Counted from the first letter of the stretch, positions 34,966 to 45,400 are shown. The stretch: 64,000 bases of DNA from JANOBD01 sp031411495 (GCA_031411495.1 JANOBD010000182.1:24563-88562), one strand, 5' to 3'. Notes: a model not told the origin generated them from the sequence alone. Numbers and translations: made by a program.

Positions 34966-36207
34966 CTACTCGTCACTTTTGTCCGCCAGCGCCTTCAGAT
35001 CGAGTGCCTCAATCGCCGGCAGATCTCGTCCCACGATCCCACCGAGTTCGCCGTGCAGGCTCGTGGTGTTCAGGATGATCTTTTCGATCTGCTTTTCGCG
35101 CTGTTTCCACAGCCGCTCCATCGCCCGGCGTTCGGTGTCGAGATCGGTCTTCATCATCACGAACGTGTCGACGATGTGTTTCATCCGGTCCTGGAACTCC
35201 GGGCCGGCAATGTAATCGTAGAGCAGGCTCATCTTGTCGGATTTGCCTTCGTAGCTCTTGCGGACCTGCGAGAGCCCGATGAGCGATTGCCGGATTGCCA
35301 TCGCGAGCGGAATCACCAGCGGCGGCGTGCACACCCACACGTCGCGGATGCGCGTCAGCCCGGCGAAATCCTTGTCCGGCGGCGTGATCGTGACCACCAC
35401 CGCCGCGTGCGCCTTGGCGGCAATACAGTCTGCTCGTGCCTTGTCGATGAACTTGTCTTCCCATCGCTTGGTTCGCTTGAACTCCCAGAAGATGAGCCCG
35501 CAATCGGCGCCGACATCATTCCGGACCAGTTGATGGAGGTCGCCGCCGAAGACCCCCTTGGCGATCTCCGTCACTTCATCCCGCAGAAAGTTCGCGCGGA
35601 GCGTGTTCTCGATGTCCAGTTCCATCACCTCGCCCTGCGCCTGCTGGCTCCCTTGCTCGGCGCGCTTCCTGGCCTCTTCAAGCTGCTTGACCATCTGGTC
35701 CATTTTCAGTTTGAACTCGCACTCCTTGAGACGGAACTCCTCGTCCTTGGCCTTCGTCGCGGCTTCCTTGGCTTCGTCTTTGGCGCGGACCAGCAACAGC
35801 TCCATCTCCTTCTTCTGCGCCTCGACCGCTTCCTGGCGCATGCGTAGATCGAGTTCGGCCTTCTGCGACTGCTCCAGCTTGGACCTGCTCTCGGCGAGTT
35901 GAGTCTTCATCTGTTCGAGCACGAGCGCGACCGATTCCTGAGCGCGCCGTTTCTCTTCATCGATCAGCTTCGCTCGTTGCAAATCGAGTTGCTGTTTGAC
36001 GGCCGCCTCCACGCTCTGCGCTTTCTCGGCAACCAGCTTCTCGCGCTCTTCGAGCTTCTTCTTCTCGATCGCGAGCGCCTGGTTCTGCTTCGCCCGCTCG
36101 GCCTCGAACTGCTCGACAAAACGAGAGCGGATCGACTCCTCCATCGCGCTGGAGAGTTCGAAGTCTTTCTTGCAGTTGGGACAGTTGATGGATCCGGTGG
36201 TGCTCAT
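34966..36207 (-). CDS. DUF2130 family protein
   Basis: The 413-residue protein starts with a zinc-ribbon (CPNCKKDF), continues with a long coiled coil (about residues 30-200, many Glu/Lys/Gln and Ala), and ends in a DUF2130 domain with a nuclease-like core: DEVTEIAKGVFGGDL, then IFWEFKRTKRWEDKFIDKARAD. The Glu-Phe-Lys segment matches the restriction-endonuclease-like D/E-xK motif. The family is conserved but uncharacterised, with a suggested role in nucleic-acid processing. It is unlinked to defence genes here. Confidence 0.88.
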   Translation of the reverse strand: MSTTGSINCPNCKKDFELSSAMEESIRSRFVEQFEAERAKQNQALAIEKKKLEEREKLVAEKAQSVEAAVKQQLDLQRAKLIDEEKRRAQESVALVLEQMKTQLAESRSKLEQSQKAELDLRMRQEAVEAQKKEMELLLVRAKDEAKEAATKAKDEEFRLKECEFKLKMDQMVKQLEEARKRAEQGSQQAQGEVMELDIENTLRANFLRDEVTEIAKGVFGGDLHQLVRNDVGADCGLIFWEFKRTKRWEDKFIDKARADCIAAKAHAAVVVTITPPDKDFAGLTRIRDVWVCTPPLVIPLAMAIRQSLIGLSQVRKSYEGKSDKMSLLYDYIAGPEFQDRMKHIVDTFVMMKTDLDTERRAMERLWKQREKQIEKIILNTTSLHGELGGIVGRDLPAIEALDLKALADKSDE

Positions 36208-36415
36208 AATCAGTGCCGTTGAAGGTACCAGAAATCGAAAGGCTGCCAGCCCCGAAGTTACGACGAGGCGTCTCCCACCATCCGAAGAGGCGACACTTCC
36301 CGTGGCCCAGGGACGAGCCCGCGCGGCGGCGAGCGACCCTGGCTACGAAGAAACTCAAAACACAAACCCCTGAAAGGGTACCAGAGCGTGCACCCTTCAA
36401 TCTCAAACACATCGT

Positions 36416-37405
36416 TCAAGCCATCCGCTCCAGCATCTCCAGCGTCACCTCGTGCGCCAGCGGCAGCCCCGCCTGCCAGCACAGAAACTCCTCGATCACC
36501 AGGTCGGCCATCTGCACGACCTCGTTCCCGATCGAGCCGGCGATGTGCGAACTGAGCCGTACGTTCGGGAGTGCATAAAGCGGTGAACCGTCGGCCGGCG
36601 GCTCGGGATGCGTCACGTCCAGCAGCGCCGTGATATCCGGCCGCTCACGCAGCACGTCGATCATCTCCGCTTCGTTCACCTGCGCGCCGCGGCCGGTGTT
36701 GATGAAGGTGGCGCCGGCCGGCATCGACTCAAAAAGATCGCGTGTCAGCACGCCGACCGTTTCAGGCGTGTTGGCGATGTGATTGCTCACGATGATCGCG
36801 CGCTCGAACGCCTCTTCCAGCGTGACCTTTTCCACGCCCAGTTCTTTCGCTTCTTCATCACTCAGGTACGGGTCATAGACGATCAAATCGAGATTGAACG
36901 GCTTGAGCAGTTCGATCAGCTTGCGACCGATGGCGCCCGCGCCGAGCAATGCGACGGTCTGTGCGAAAATCCCTTTGCCGCGTGGCGTCGTCTTGTACGC
37001 ATCACGCGAGCGAAATGCCGCGGAGTTCGCGAAATACCCCTTGGCGCTGAGCAGGACCTGGGCGAGCGCGAATTGGGCAACAGGTACCGCGTTCATCCGC
37101 CATGCGCTCACGACCCTGATGCCCCGTTCCAGTGCCGACTGCGCGAACGGCTTCACCGTCCCGGCGGCATAGAAAATCGCCTTCAGCTTCGGCATCTGGT
37201 TGTAGCGCAGCGGCGTGAGCTTGACGATGTGCCACGTGGCGAACATCACTTCCGTCTCCGCCAGTTCGGGAAGATGCTGTTCGAAGTTCTTCTCGGTGAC
37301 GACGTGAGGATAGAGGTCGACGATCGCGCGGAGACGATCCTGCCGACCCATCGCATAGACGTGATCGGCCATCGCCTGTGAACAACAGAGAACCGCGCGC
37401 TTCAA
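36416..37405 (-). CDS. D-isomer-specific 2-hydroxyacid dehydrogenase
   Basis: This 329-residue protein has the NAD-binding GAGAIGRKLIELL loop, then YDPYLSDEEA as the acidic adenine site, the catalytic Arg region (INTGRGAQVNE), Glu, and the His in PLYALPNVRLSSHIAGS. These are the Arg-Glu-His residues of the family, which reduces 2-keto acids to D-2-hydroxy acids; the substrate is unknown. I chose the TTG at 37405 because GGGAGGC lies just before it; an ATG at 37372 is an alternative. It diverges from pyrD. Confidence 0.88.
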   Translation of the reverse strand: MKRAVLCCSQAMADHVYAMGRQDRLRAIVDLYPHVVTEKNFEQHLPELAETEVMFATWHIVKLTPLRYNQMPKLKAIFYAAGTVKPFAQSALERGIRVVSAWRMNAVPVAQFALAQVLLSAKGYFANSAAFRSRDAYKTTPRGKGIFAQTVALLGAGAIGRKLIELLKPFNLDLIVYDPYLSDEEAKELGVEKVTLEEAFERAIIVSNHIANTPETVGVLTRDLFESMPAGATFINTGRGAQVNEAEMIDVLRERPDITALLDVTHPEPPADGSPLYALPNVRLSSHIAGSIGNEVVQMADLVIEEFLCWQAGLPLAHEVTLEMLERMA

Positions 37406-37554
37406 GGCTGCCTCCCTAGAATGCCCAAACCCAAATCCCGAGCCCCGAATGAACGTATAGGATTGATTCGATCGGTTTTCATGCGGCACGCGACATTCGG
37501 CATTCGGCACTCAAGACGTTGGTCAGGCAACCCAAAACCGCTAAAACCATCACC

Positions 37555-38484
37555 ATGTCCGATCTCTCCGTCAATCTCGCGGGCCTGCGACTTGCCAATC
37601 CCACGCTCACCTGTTCCGGAACCTGCGGCTACGCGTTCGAGTATGCCGATTTCATGGACCTTTCCCAACTCGGCGGGTTCGTCACCAAGTCGATCACGCT
37701 CGAAGAACGGGCCGGCAACGAACCGACACGCATCGTCGAAACCCGCGCCGGCATGCTCAACGCGATCGGGCTCGCCAACGTCGGCCTGAAACGCTTCCTG
37801 TCGGAGAAGGTGCCGCAACTCGAAAAAATGCCTTGTCCAATCATCGTCAACGTCGCCGGCCACTCGACACACGACTATGTCGAGACCGTCGCGGCGATTA
37901 ACGATCTCAGGTGCGTGCAGGCCGTCGAACTGAACGTGAGCTGTCCGAACGTGAAGGACGGACTCACCTTCGGCACCGATCCGGTCCGGCTCAAGACGCT
38001 CGTGGCCGACGTGAAGAAGGCACTGCCCGCCAAGCCGCTGATCATCAAGCTCAGCCCGAACGTGGACGACATCGCGAAGTTCGCGGGCGCGGCCATCGAT
38101 GGCGGCGCGAACATCCTCAGCCTGGTGAACACGTTCTCCGCGATGGCGATCGACATCTGGAAGAAAAAGCCGCGCCTCGCCAACGTCACCGGCGGCCTGT
38201 CCGGCCCGGCGATCAAGCCGATCGCGCTGGCCATGGTGAGCCGCGTCTACCGCCACGTCGCCAGGAGCGCGAATGTGCCGATCATCGGCATGGGCGGCGT
38301 GCAGACGTGGCAGGACGCGGTGGAGTTCATACTAGCCGGCTCGAGCGCCGTCGCCATCGGCACGGCACTCTTTGTCGATCCGTCGACGCCGAACAAGATC
38401 TGCGAGGGGCTCAAGGGATACATGGAGAAGCAAGGCTTCACCAAGCTAAGCGACCTGACCGGGGCGTTGCAGTTGCCGGGGTGA
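37555..38484 (+). CDS. pyrD: Dihydroorotate dehydrogenase, class 1B-like
   Basis: PyrD oxidises dihydroorotate to orotate in pyrimidine synthesis and uses FMN. The 309-residue TIM barrel shows TCSGTCGYAFEY, ETRAGMLNAIGLANVG, the active-site segment VELNVSCPNVKDG with the catalytic Cys of class 1 enzymes, KLSPNVDD, and SGPAIKPIAL, GMGGVQTWQDAVEFIL (phosphate site). The Cys-type loop places it in class 1, and the length fits class 1B. The gene for the PyrK electron-transfer partner is not in the window. A zinc-ribbon membrane protein gene follows after 21 bases. Confidence 0.95.
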   Translation: MSDLSVNLAGLRLANPTLTCSGTCGYAFEYADFMDLSQLGGFVTKSITLEERAGNEPTRIVETRAGMLNAIGLANVGLKRFLSEKVPQLEKMPCPIIVNVAGHSTHDYVETVAAINDLRCVQAVELNVSCPNVKDGLTFGTDPVRLKTLVADVKKALPAKPLIIKLSPNVDDIAKFAGAAIDGGANILSLVNTFSAMAIDIWKKKPRLANVTGGLSGPAIKPIALAMVSRVYRHVARSANVPIIGMGGVQTWQDAVEFILAGSSAVAIGTALFVDPSTPNKICEGLKGYMEKQGFTKLSDLTGALQLPG

Positions 38485-38505
38485 TCGTGATCAAGGGGAT
38501 CGTCG

Positions 38506-39126
38506 ATGAAGTCGGGTGTCGCGACATCGATTCGAACGAACCGTCCGCGTGCATCGACCGTCGTGCTGGGACTCGTCACGACAGGTCTGTTCGCGTTGAT
38601 GATCTGGCTGGTGACGTTCACGCTCTTGCGCGTCACCGATTCGCACACCCTACGGATATTCCCGTACCGCGACCTCATCATTAAAGCCGAAGGTGGCGAC
38701 CTGAGGCTTGAGCATGCGTACGAGCCTCCTGCCTCTGCCGACGAACCGCTCGTACGTCCGATGTATACCTACTTCGAGTACCCGCCATTGATGGTTCGCG
38801 TTCGCCGGCTTGAGTATCTTCGCGTCATAAACAGGCCGCTGCCGCCCAATGCGACGTTTCCACTGCCCCAGAACTTCCAAATACAGACGAAGTACTGCTT
38901 CGCTGCACCTTGGACGGTGTGCCTTGCAGTTTTGGCGCCGATGACACTCGCGGGAAGCGCGATTCTCGGGCAGCGTCTCTTTCGGTATCGAACACAACTC
39001 GCTTCGTCCCATGCCTGCAAATCATGCGGCTATGACCTTCGCGCCACCCCTGACCGTTGTCCGGAATGCGGCTCGGCAACGGCGAATACCGAGGGTCCCT
39101 TTCGAGAACTGGGCAGAAATGCGTGA
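38506..39126 (+). CDS. Membrane protein with CGYDLRATPDRCPECG zinc ribbon
   Basis: The 206-residue product has a first transmembrane segment (VVLGLVTTGLFALMIWLVTF, about residues 19-39), a polar outside-type domain, a second transmembrane segment (WTVCLAVLAPMTLAGSAILG, about residues 137-157) and a C-terminal double-CxxC zinc ribbon of the form CGYDLRATPDRCPECG, a module widespread in planctomycete membrane proteins. Its function is unknown. It follows pyrD by 21 bases and is probably on the same transcript, but no pathway link is seen. Confidence 0.7.
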   Translation: MKSGVATSIRTNRPRASTVVLGLVTTGLFALMIWLVTFTLLRVTDSHTLRIFPYRDLIIKAEGGDLRLEHAYEPPASADEPLVRPMYTYFEYPPLMVRVRRLEYLRVINRPLPPNATFPLPQNFQIQTKYCFAAPWTVCLAVLAPMTLAGSAILGQRLFRYRTQLASSHACKSCGYDLRATPDRCPECGSATANTEGPFRELGRNA

Positions 39127-39495
39127 CGGCTCGCCGATGTGTTCAGCAGTCACACCGACATGTGTCCGCAGGCGCGTTTCCAAATCGCCCCCGCGGAGCA
39201 GCCTACGGGTTTCACCCCGCAAAAGACCGGTTGCAGGCTCGCTGCGATTTCGCGCGAAAAAGCGTAACTCGCGCGGTAAGTATGGAGACATTCTTTGACA
39301 TCCAAATCCATGCGGTCGAATCGTGAATCGACCGATATGTCTGGGTGGACGGAAGTGAACAGAATGGAACAGGTTATTCCCGTCCCACTTGCACAATATC
39401 CCGGACTTGAACTCGCAGCGCCGATCGGCTTCGACGAGCGATACACTTCGTTCTGACCCTGAAACGGTTCGCCAATCGTGCTATCATCCGCCCCA
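39127..39495. other. Gene-free interval before the MFS transporter gene
   Basis: No clear coding sequence. A small perfect hairpin GGTCGA-ATCGTGAA-TCGACC lies at about 39312-39331. The right end should hold the promoter of the transporter gene. I see nothing else. Confidence 0.5.
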
Positions 39496-40788
39496 ATGTC
39501 TGAGACCGCGTCCGCACCAGAAAAAAGCCCGGCCATCGACCGCAAGGCGATCTACACGCTCATGATGATCAACTTTGTTGATCTCATGGGCTTCGGACTC
39601 GTCTTGTTGCTTCTGCCATTTTACGCGATGCAGTTCGGCGCCTCGACTTGGCAGGTGTCCGCGATGAATGCGGTGTTCCCGTTCTGCGCTTTCCTGAGTT
39701 CGCCGGTGCTCGGTGCCTGGTCGGACCGCGTAGGTCGCCGACCCGTGTTGATGTTCTCGCAGTGGGGAAGCGTCGCCGGATATCTCATTCTCGCCGGTGC
39801 GGCGATGCTCGATGCGTCTCACGCGACGCTCGGCCTTGCGCTGCTGTTCGTCTCGCGAATCGTCGACGGGCTCTCGGCTGGCAACGTGACGATCACCAAC
39901 GCCTATGTCGCGGATGTCGTGCCCGCCAAAGACCGCGCCGCCACCAACGGCATGCTCGGCGCGGCGTTCGGCCTGGGTTTCACGTTCGGCCCGCCCATCG
40001 GCGGGCTGCTGGGTCACTTCCACATGTCGCTCCCGGGCATCCTGGCCGCGATCCTCTCGGCGACCGCATCGATCATGGTCTGGAAGTTCCTCCCGGAGTC
40101 GCACACCGACCGCAAGCCCACCGGAGCGGGCGCGTTCGTACTGGCACCACGCCGACTCGCGCTGCTCAAGACCCAGCCAATGGTCGGCTGGCTCGCGCTG
40201 ATCTGGTTTCTGGCGATGCTTGCCTACACCACGCTCGAGACCGCCGTGCCGCTGATCCTGAAAAACCGGATGGGCTACGGCATGCGTGACGCCGGGCTGT
40301 TCATGGGCGCGATCGGCCTGATCATCGTCTTCGTTCAAGGCGGCGTGGTGAGGCCTCTGAAGAAGGCCATCGGCGAGTGGCCGATGGCGATGATCGGCGC
40401 GATGCTTGGCGTCGTCGGCATGTTGATTTACATGCGCGTCGCGTTCGCGCCGACGCTCACCATCCTCGGGATCGCAGCGGTGGCCAACGCGTGTGGACGA
40501 AGTCTCAAAACGCCGACGCTTTCGTCGATTCTCAGCCAGAACGCCGACCCGAAGACGCAAGGCACCTCGTACGGCATCTTCCAGGGCATGGGCAGCCTCG
40601 GGCGGGTTCTCGGACCTGGGATCGTCGCCCTGCTCTATGATCTTCACGCACCGACGATGTTCGGCGTGGCAGCGGTGTTGATCGGCTGTTCGGCGTTGAT
40701 CCTGCTGATGATCAGGCCGCGGCTGACGACGTCGAAGCGGGAATTGCCCGCAGAGTCGGCAATGACCACCGCCCCAGCCGCCAAATGA
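39496..40788 (+). CDS. MFS transporter, TetA-like drug/proton antiporter
   Basis: The 430-residue protein has twelve predicted transmembrane helices. The first cytoplasmic loop carries the MFS motif A form GAWSDRVGRRPVL, and the fourth helix region has SRIVDGLSAGNVTITNAYVADV, a pattern of the TetA/multidrug-type DHA1 subfamily. It has a GPPIGGLLG motif C typical of antiporters. The substrate is unknown. The ATG at 39496 was chosen over a GTG six codons upstream. It stands alone, with no adjacent regulator. Confidence 0.88.
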   Translation: MSETASAPEKSPAIDRKAIYTLMMINFVDLMGFGLVLLLLPFYAMQFGASTWQVSAMNAVFPFCAFLSSPVLGAWSDRVGRRPVLMFSQWGSVAGYLILAGAAMLDASHATLGLALLFVSRIVDGLSAGNVTITNAYVADVVPAKDRAATNGMLGAAFGLGFTFGPPIGGLLGHFHMSLPGILAAILSATASIMVWKFLPESHTDRKPTGAGAFVLAPRRLALLKTQPMVGWLALIWFLAMLAYTTLETAVPLILKNRMGYGMRDAGLFMGAIGLIIVFVQGGVVRPLKKAIGEWPMAMIGAMLGVVGMLIYMRVAFAPTLTILGIAAVANACGRSLKTPTLSSILSQNADPKTQGTSYGIFQGMGSLGRVLGPGIVALLYDLHAPTMFGVAAVLIGCSALILLMIRPRLTTSKRELPAESAMTTAPAAK

Positions 40789-40937
40789 GCGACCGACGAA
40801 TTATCGAGCCCGTGCGGTCATTCACTCCTCGCCGCATATTTCCGATCATCACGACAGGCCGTTTACTGAATTTGTCATGTCGAGAACGATCCTATGATTC
40901 TCGGACCGGATCGATCAGGGCTACAAACTGAGAAGCG

Positions 40938-42041
40938 ATGACAGGGTTCGTTGAAAGTTTCGTCAATACGATTGCCGACTCGGCGTCAAGAGCCGCACGC
41001 GGGAGCGAGCAGCGTCCGCGCGCGAGGAAGCTGCTGCGCGCGCTCAAAGACAAGAAGAACATCCTCGTCACCACGCACGTCTATCCGGATCCGGATGCAA
41101 TCGCATCCACGCACGCGATGACGTATCTGCTTCGCGGGCAGTTGAAGAACGCCACGGTGACGCAGTCGATCAAGGGCACGAGCCCCTGCGGCGTGAACGC
41201 CGGTTTCGCCGCGCTTTCCAACGCCGATTTCGCGCCGTGGGATGATGAGAAACTCAAGGAGTATGACGCAATCGTCCTGCTCGACGTTCAGCCGAACTTC
41301 TCCACCTGTCCGCTTCCGGACGGAATCTCCCCGACCGCGGTAATCGACCATCATCGCTCGCGTGGCCGCCGGCAGAAGCTTCCGTTCAGTGACATTCGAG
41401 TCGATGTCGGCGCGAGCGCCAGCATCGTGTTCAGCTACCTGCGCGAATTGAAGATGGAGATCACGCCGACGTTGGCCGCCACGCTGATGTACGCGATCGA
41501 GACCGACCTTGCCGGTGCGGCAGGCAACCCCGGCGACCTGGACAACATCGCGCTCTCGAGCCTCATGCTCGTGGCCGATACCCGCAAGCTCTACCAGATG
41601 CGTTACACCGCGCTGCCAGCCGAGTTCTTCGTGAGCTTCGCCGAGGGGATCAACGGTGCGGTCTACGCCGGCGACGTGCTTGCGACCTATCTCGGCAAGG
41701 TGGACAGCCCGACGATGCCGGCCGTCGTCGCCGACTTCCTGCTCCGCTTCAAAGGCGTGAACTGGGTGTTGGTCGCCGCGATGCAGAACGGCCGAGTGAT
41801 CCTCTCACTACGAACCAACGACGCCCGCACCAGCGCCGGCGAGATGATGCGAAAGCTCACCAGACATCTCGGCGAAGGGGGCGGCCACCGGACCAAAGCC
41901 GGCGGCAGCATCCCGATCAAGGACGGCACCGCCGGCGAGACCGAACGTCTGCGGGCAATCCTCCGCCGACGATTGCTGAAACTCACCGGAAAGCCGCGCG
42001 AGACGAAGTTCGTCAAGCTCGTTCCGCCCTGCGAGGATTAA
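40938..42041 (+). CDS. DHH family phosphoesterase (NrnA/oligoribonuclease-like)
   Basis: The 367-residue product has the DHH-superfamily motifs: THVYPDPDAIAS (Asp-x-Asp metal site), ILLDVQP, AVIDHHRS (DHH), and a C-terminal DHHA1 domain with the GEGGGHRTKAGG motif that binds phosphate. Members degrade short oligoribonucleotides and pAp. The first 30 residues are an extra helix. It is rightward and monocistronic; a gap with repeats precedes valS. Confidence 0.9.
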   Translation: MTGFVESFVNTIADSASRAARGSEQRPRARKLLRALKDKKNILVTTHVYPDPDAIASTHAMTYLLRGQLKNATVTQSIKGTSPCGVNAGFAALSNADFAPWDDEKLKEYDAIVLLDVQPNFSTCPLPDGISPTAVIDHHRSRGRRQKLPFSDIRVDVGASASIVFSYLRELKMEITPTLAATLMYAIETDLAGAAGNPGDLDNIALSSLMLVADTRKLYQMRYTALPAEFFVSFAEGINGAVYAGDVLATYLGKVDSPTMPAVVADFLLRFKGVNWVLVAAMQNGRVILSLRTNDARTSAGEMMRKLTRHLGEGGGHRTKAGGSIPIKDGTAGETERLRAILRRRLLKLTGKPRETKFVKLVPPCED

Positions 42042-42463
42042 GCGGGTTGCCGACTTCAGTCGCGGCCGATTGTCGAGTAACTCCCACGCATCGTTATTGA
42101 ATCGGAAATCGGCAATTGGCAATCGGAAATAAGTCGATTACAGTTCCCGCTGCCCAAGAACCACGAAGTGACGTGGTCATTGAAGATATGCGCAAGGTAA
42201 GCGTACAAGTTACTCTGGCCTGATCACCACCCACTCGGGTGCCGTGACCAGGCCGGCGTCTTGTGATCCCGACCGCTCGGGATTGTTCTTCGTGACCTCG
42301 TGTCTTCGTGGTTCAATTGTTTCCAGACATCTCATGCGGTGCCGAGTTGATTCTCGCGCCCGCTCATTCGTCGTTATGTCGACGAAGTCGACGAGTTCGA
42401 GCCGTATTCGGCGATCCGTGCGACGCGAGAATTGACGATGGACCGCAACAGAAAGCAGCGACG
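42042..42463. other. Gene-free interval before valS
   Basis: Contains direct repeats of GGAAATCGGCAATTGGC type (about 42106-42130) and the CCACGAAG inverted repeat at 42158-42314. A T-box or other leader could not be recognised. The valS promoter must lie in here or within the repeat. Confidence 0.5.
42158..42314. repeat. Inverted repeat, CCACGAAG family, upstream of valS
   Basis: The left arm GAACCACGAAGTGACGTGGT (about 42159-42178) pairs with the right arm at 42291-42314, whose reverse complement reads GAACCACGAAGACACGAGG then TCACG. The interior includes a smaller hairpin CCCGAC-CGCTCG-GGATTG region near 42269. It is the same family as the element at 8853-9178. Confidence 0.65.
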
Positions 42464-45400
42464 ATGGAATCCAATCAAGCCGAACTGGCCAAAGCGTACG
42501 ATGCGCAATCGATTCAGAAGGAAGTGACCCAGATGTGGGACGCCGAGAAGCTCTGGCACGCCGAGCCGGACGAGCGTCCGCGCGAGAAGCGCTACAGCAT
42601 CGTCATCCCGCCGCCCAACGTCACCGGCGCGCTCCACCTGGGCCACGCGATCAACAACACGCTCCAGGACATCCTGATCCGCTACCACCGCATGCTGGGC
42701 GACAACACCGTCTGGCTGCCGGGCACGGACCATGCCGGCATCGCGACGCAGACGGTGGTCGACAAGCGCCTGCAAGCGGAAGGGAAGCCCGCTCTCAAGG
42801 AATACAAAGCCTGCGAAGCTAAGGGAGGAAACGGCCGCGAGCAGTTCCTGCAGAAGGTCGGTGAGTGGAAGACGGAATACGAAGCCCGCATCCTCGGCCA
42901 GCTCCGCGCGATGGGCTGCTCCTGCGACTGGGACCGCACCGCCTTCACGATGGACGAGCCGCGGTCGAAGGCCGTGCGCGAAGCGTTCTTCCAGCTCTTC
43001 AAGGCTGGACTCATCTATCGCGGCAAGCGCCTCGTGAACTGGGACCCGGTCACGCAGACCGCGCTCGCGGATGATGAAGTGGAGATGGAAGAAGTCGACG
43101 GCAGCTTCTACTACCTGAAGTACCCGGTGTATGAGCAAAGTGGCACGGGCTACCAGCCCGTGAACGACGAACATGGGCAGGTTGCCCATGCCACCGTGGC
43201 AACCACGCGACCCGAAACAATGCTCGGCGATACCGCCGTCGCGATCAATCCGAAGGACCCGCGCGCCGCGAGCCTGCGCGGGAAGTTCGTGACGCTGCCG
43301 ATCGTGGATCGCATCGTGCCGATCATCGAGGACGAATACGTCGTCCTCCCCATCGCCCACGGCGGCGATGAGAACGACGCCAAGGCCAAGTTCAGCTCCG
43401 GCTTCCTCAAGGTCACGCCGGCGCACGATCCGAACGACTACATCCTCGGGCAGAAATACAACCTGCCGATGATCAACGTGATGGCGCCGGATGCGAGCAT
43501 CAGTCTGGACCACGGATGGGGCGCGCTCGAGCCTCATCAGAAGGACAATGAAACGCTCAAGCGTTACATCGGGTGTAACCGCGAGCTTGCTCGCGCGTCG
43601 GTGGTCGAATTTTTCAAAGCAAACGGCCTTCTCGAAAAGATCGTCCCCTACCGTCACTCGGTGGGACACAGCTACCGCTCCCACGCGCCGATCGAGCCAT
43701 ACCTCAGCGACCAGTGGTACTGCAAAGTCACCGACCCGCGCATGGCGGGAGCGGCCAACGCATCGCTCGCGCCCGATCAGCGCAGCTCCCCTTCTGAAAG
43801 TAGCATGGGCGTCCCGCCCATGGCCCAACAGCAAGAGCATGAGCGAGACGCTCATGATACGAAGAACGATGGCCTGCGCTTCTTCCCCGAACGGCACGCC
43901 AAGACGTTCGAAAGCTGGCACAACAACATCCGCGACTGGTGCATCAGCCGGCAACTCTGGTGGGGACATCGGATTCCGGTGTGGTCGAAGACATTCGCCT
44001 TTCCAAACGACATCGAAACTGACGCAATGGAAATGGTGTATGAATGGGCTGGTCGGGCGAGCATCGTTTTCACACCGAAAGGCGAGTGGAACCCGCGCAA
44101 CTGGAACTTCGAAGATTCCAACTTTGAGGAGTATGACCCGAAGGACTGGAATGAGCAGATCGCAGGGGAGTTCGAATGCTTCGTTTGTATTGATACCGAT
44201 CCCATATACATGGCAGAAACGGTCATCGCGCAGGACTTAGAGAAGGCGGGATTCACGCGCGATCCCGACGTCCTCGACACGTGGTTCAGCAGCGCCCTCT
44301 GGCCGCTCAGCACGCTCGGCTGGCCGGAAAACGACGCGAAGGCCGTCGACTATTGGAACCCCACCTCCGTACTCGCGACCGGCCGTGACATCATCACGCT
44401 CTGGGTGTCGCGTATGGTGATGTTCAACCAGTTCCTCGAAAACCGCCTGCCGTTTCAGACCGTCTACATCAACCCGACGATCCAGGACGGCCAGGGCCAG
44501 CGCATGTCCAAATCGCTCGGCAACGGCGTCGACCCCATGGACATCATCGAATCTCACGGCGCGGACGCGATGCGCTTTACCCTCGCCTCGATGGCCACGC
44601 AGACTCAAGACGTAAAGCTGCCCGTCGACCTGATCGACCCGCACACCGGCGAGACGTTCGAGCCGAAGTTCATCACCACGCCCGCCGGCCACGTGGTGGC
44701 CGCGCCGATCCAGGAACACAAGGGCAAGAAGTGCATCAGCAGCTACGGCGCCGCCAGCGGCGCCGCGAAGCCCACGCCGGAGATGCCCGTCGCCAAGAAC
44801 ACATCAAGCAAGTTCGATCTCGGCCGCTTCTTCTGCAACAAGCTTTGGAACGCGGGACGTTTCGTGCTGATGCAGATCAGTGGGCAGTCATCGGTGGGCA
44901 GTGGGCAGGACCATGCCACAGCTGCCCACCGCCCACTGCCCACTGCTCACTTTGTCGACGAATCCAAATGGTCGACGATCGACCGCTGGATCCTCTCGCG
45001 CCTCGCACGCACAGTCCAAGCCTGCAACGAGGCGATCAACAGCTACCGCTTCGATAACTACGCCAAGGCCGCCTACGACTTCGTCTGGCGGGACTTCTGC
45101 GACTGGTACCTCGAAGCGTCGAAGCCGGCGATGAAGGACCCGAATCGGCGCGAGGAAACCGCGAGAATCCTGGCAACATGCATGGACGTCTCACTCCGCC
45201 TGATGCACCCGATGATCCCGTTCATCACGGAAAAGCTCTGGTGGGCGCTGCGCGACACCAACGCGCCCAGCGGCATCGATGACCGTTTCCCGACGTTCGC
45301 CTCGAAGAAGCCTCGCGTCATGACCGCGCCGTTCCCGATCTTCGACGACCGCATGGACACGCTCACCTCCGGCGGCGCCGAGCGCGTCGTCGAGCGTCTA

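Noticed and set aside
34966..36207. DUF2130 plus HYExAFE as a defence island
   Set aside because: They are 13 kb apart, with housekeeping genes between, and no restriction, toxin or CRISPR gene nearby.
42374..43969. Minus-strand 531-residue frame opposite valS
   Set aside because: It is a shadow of valS, whose synthetase motifs are unambiguous.
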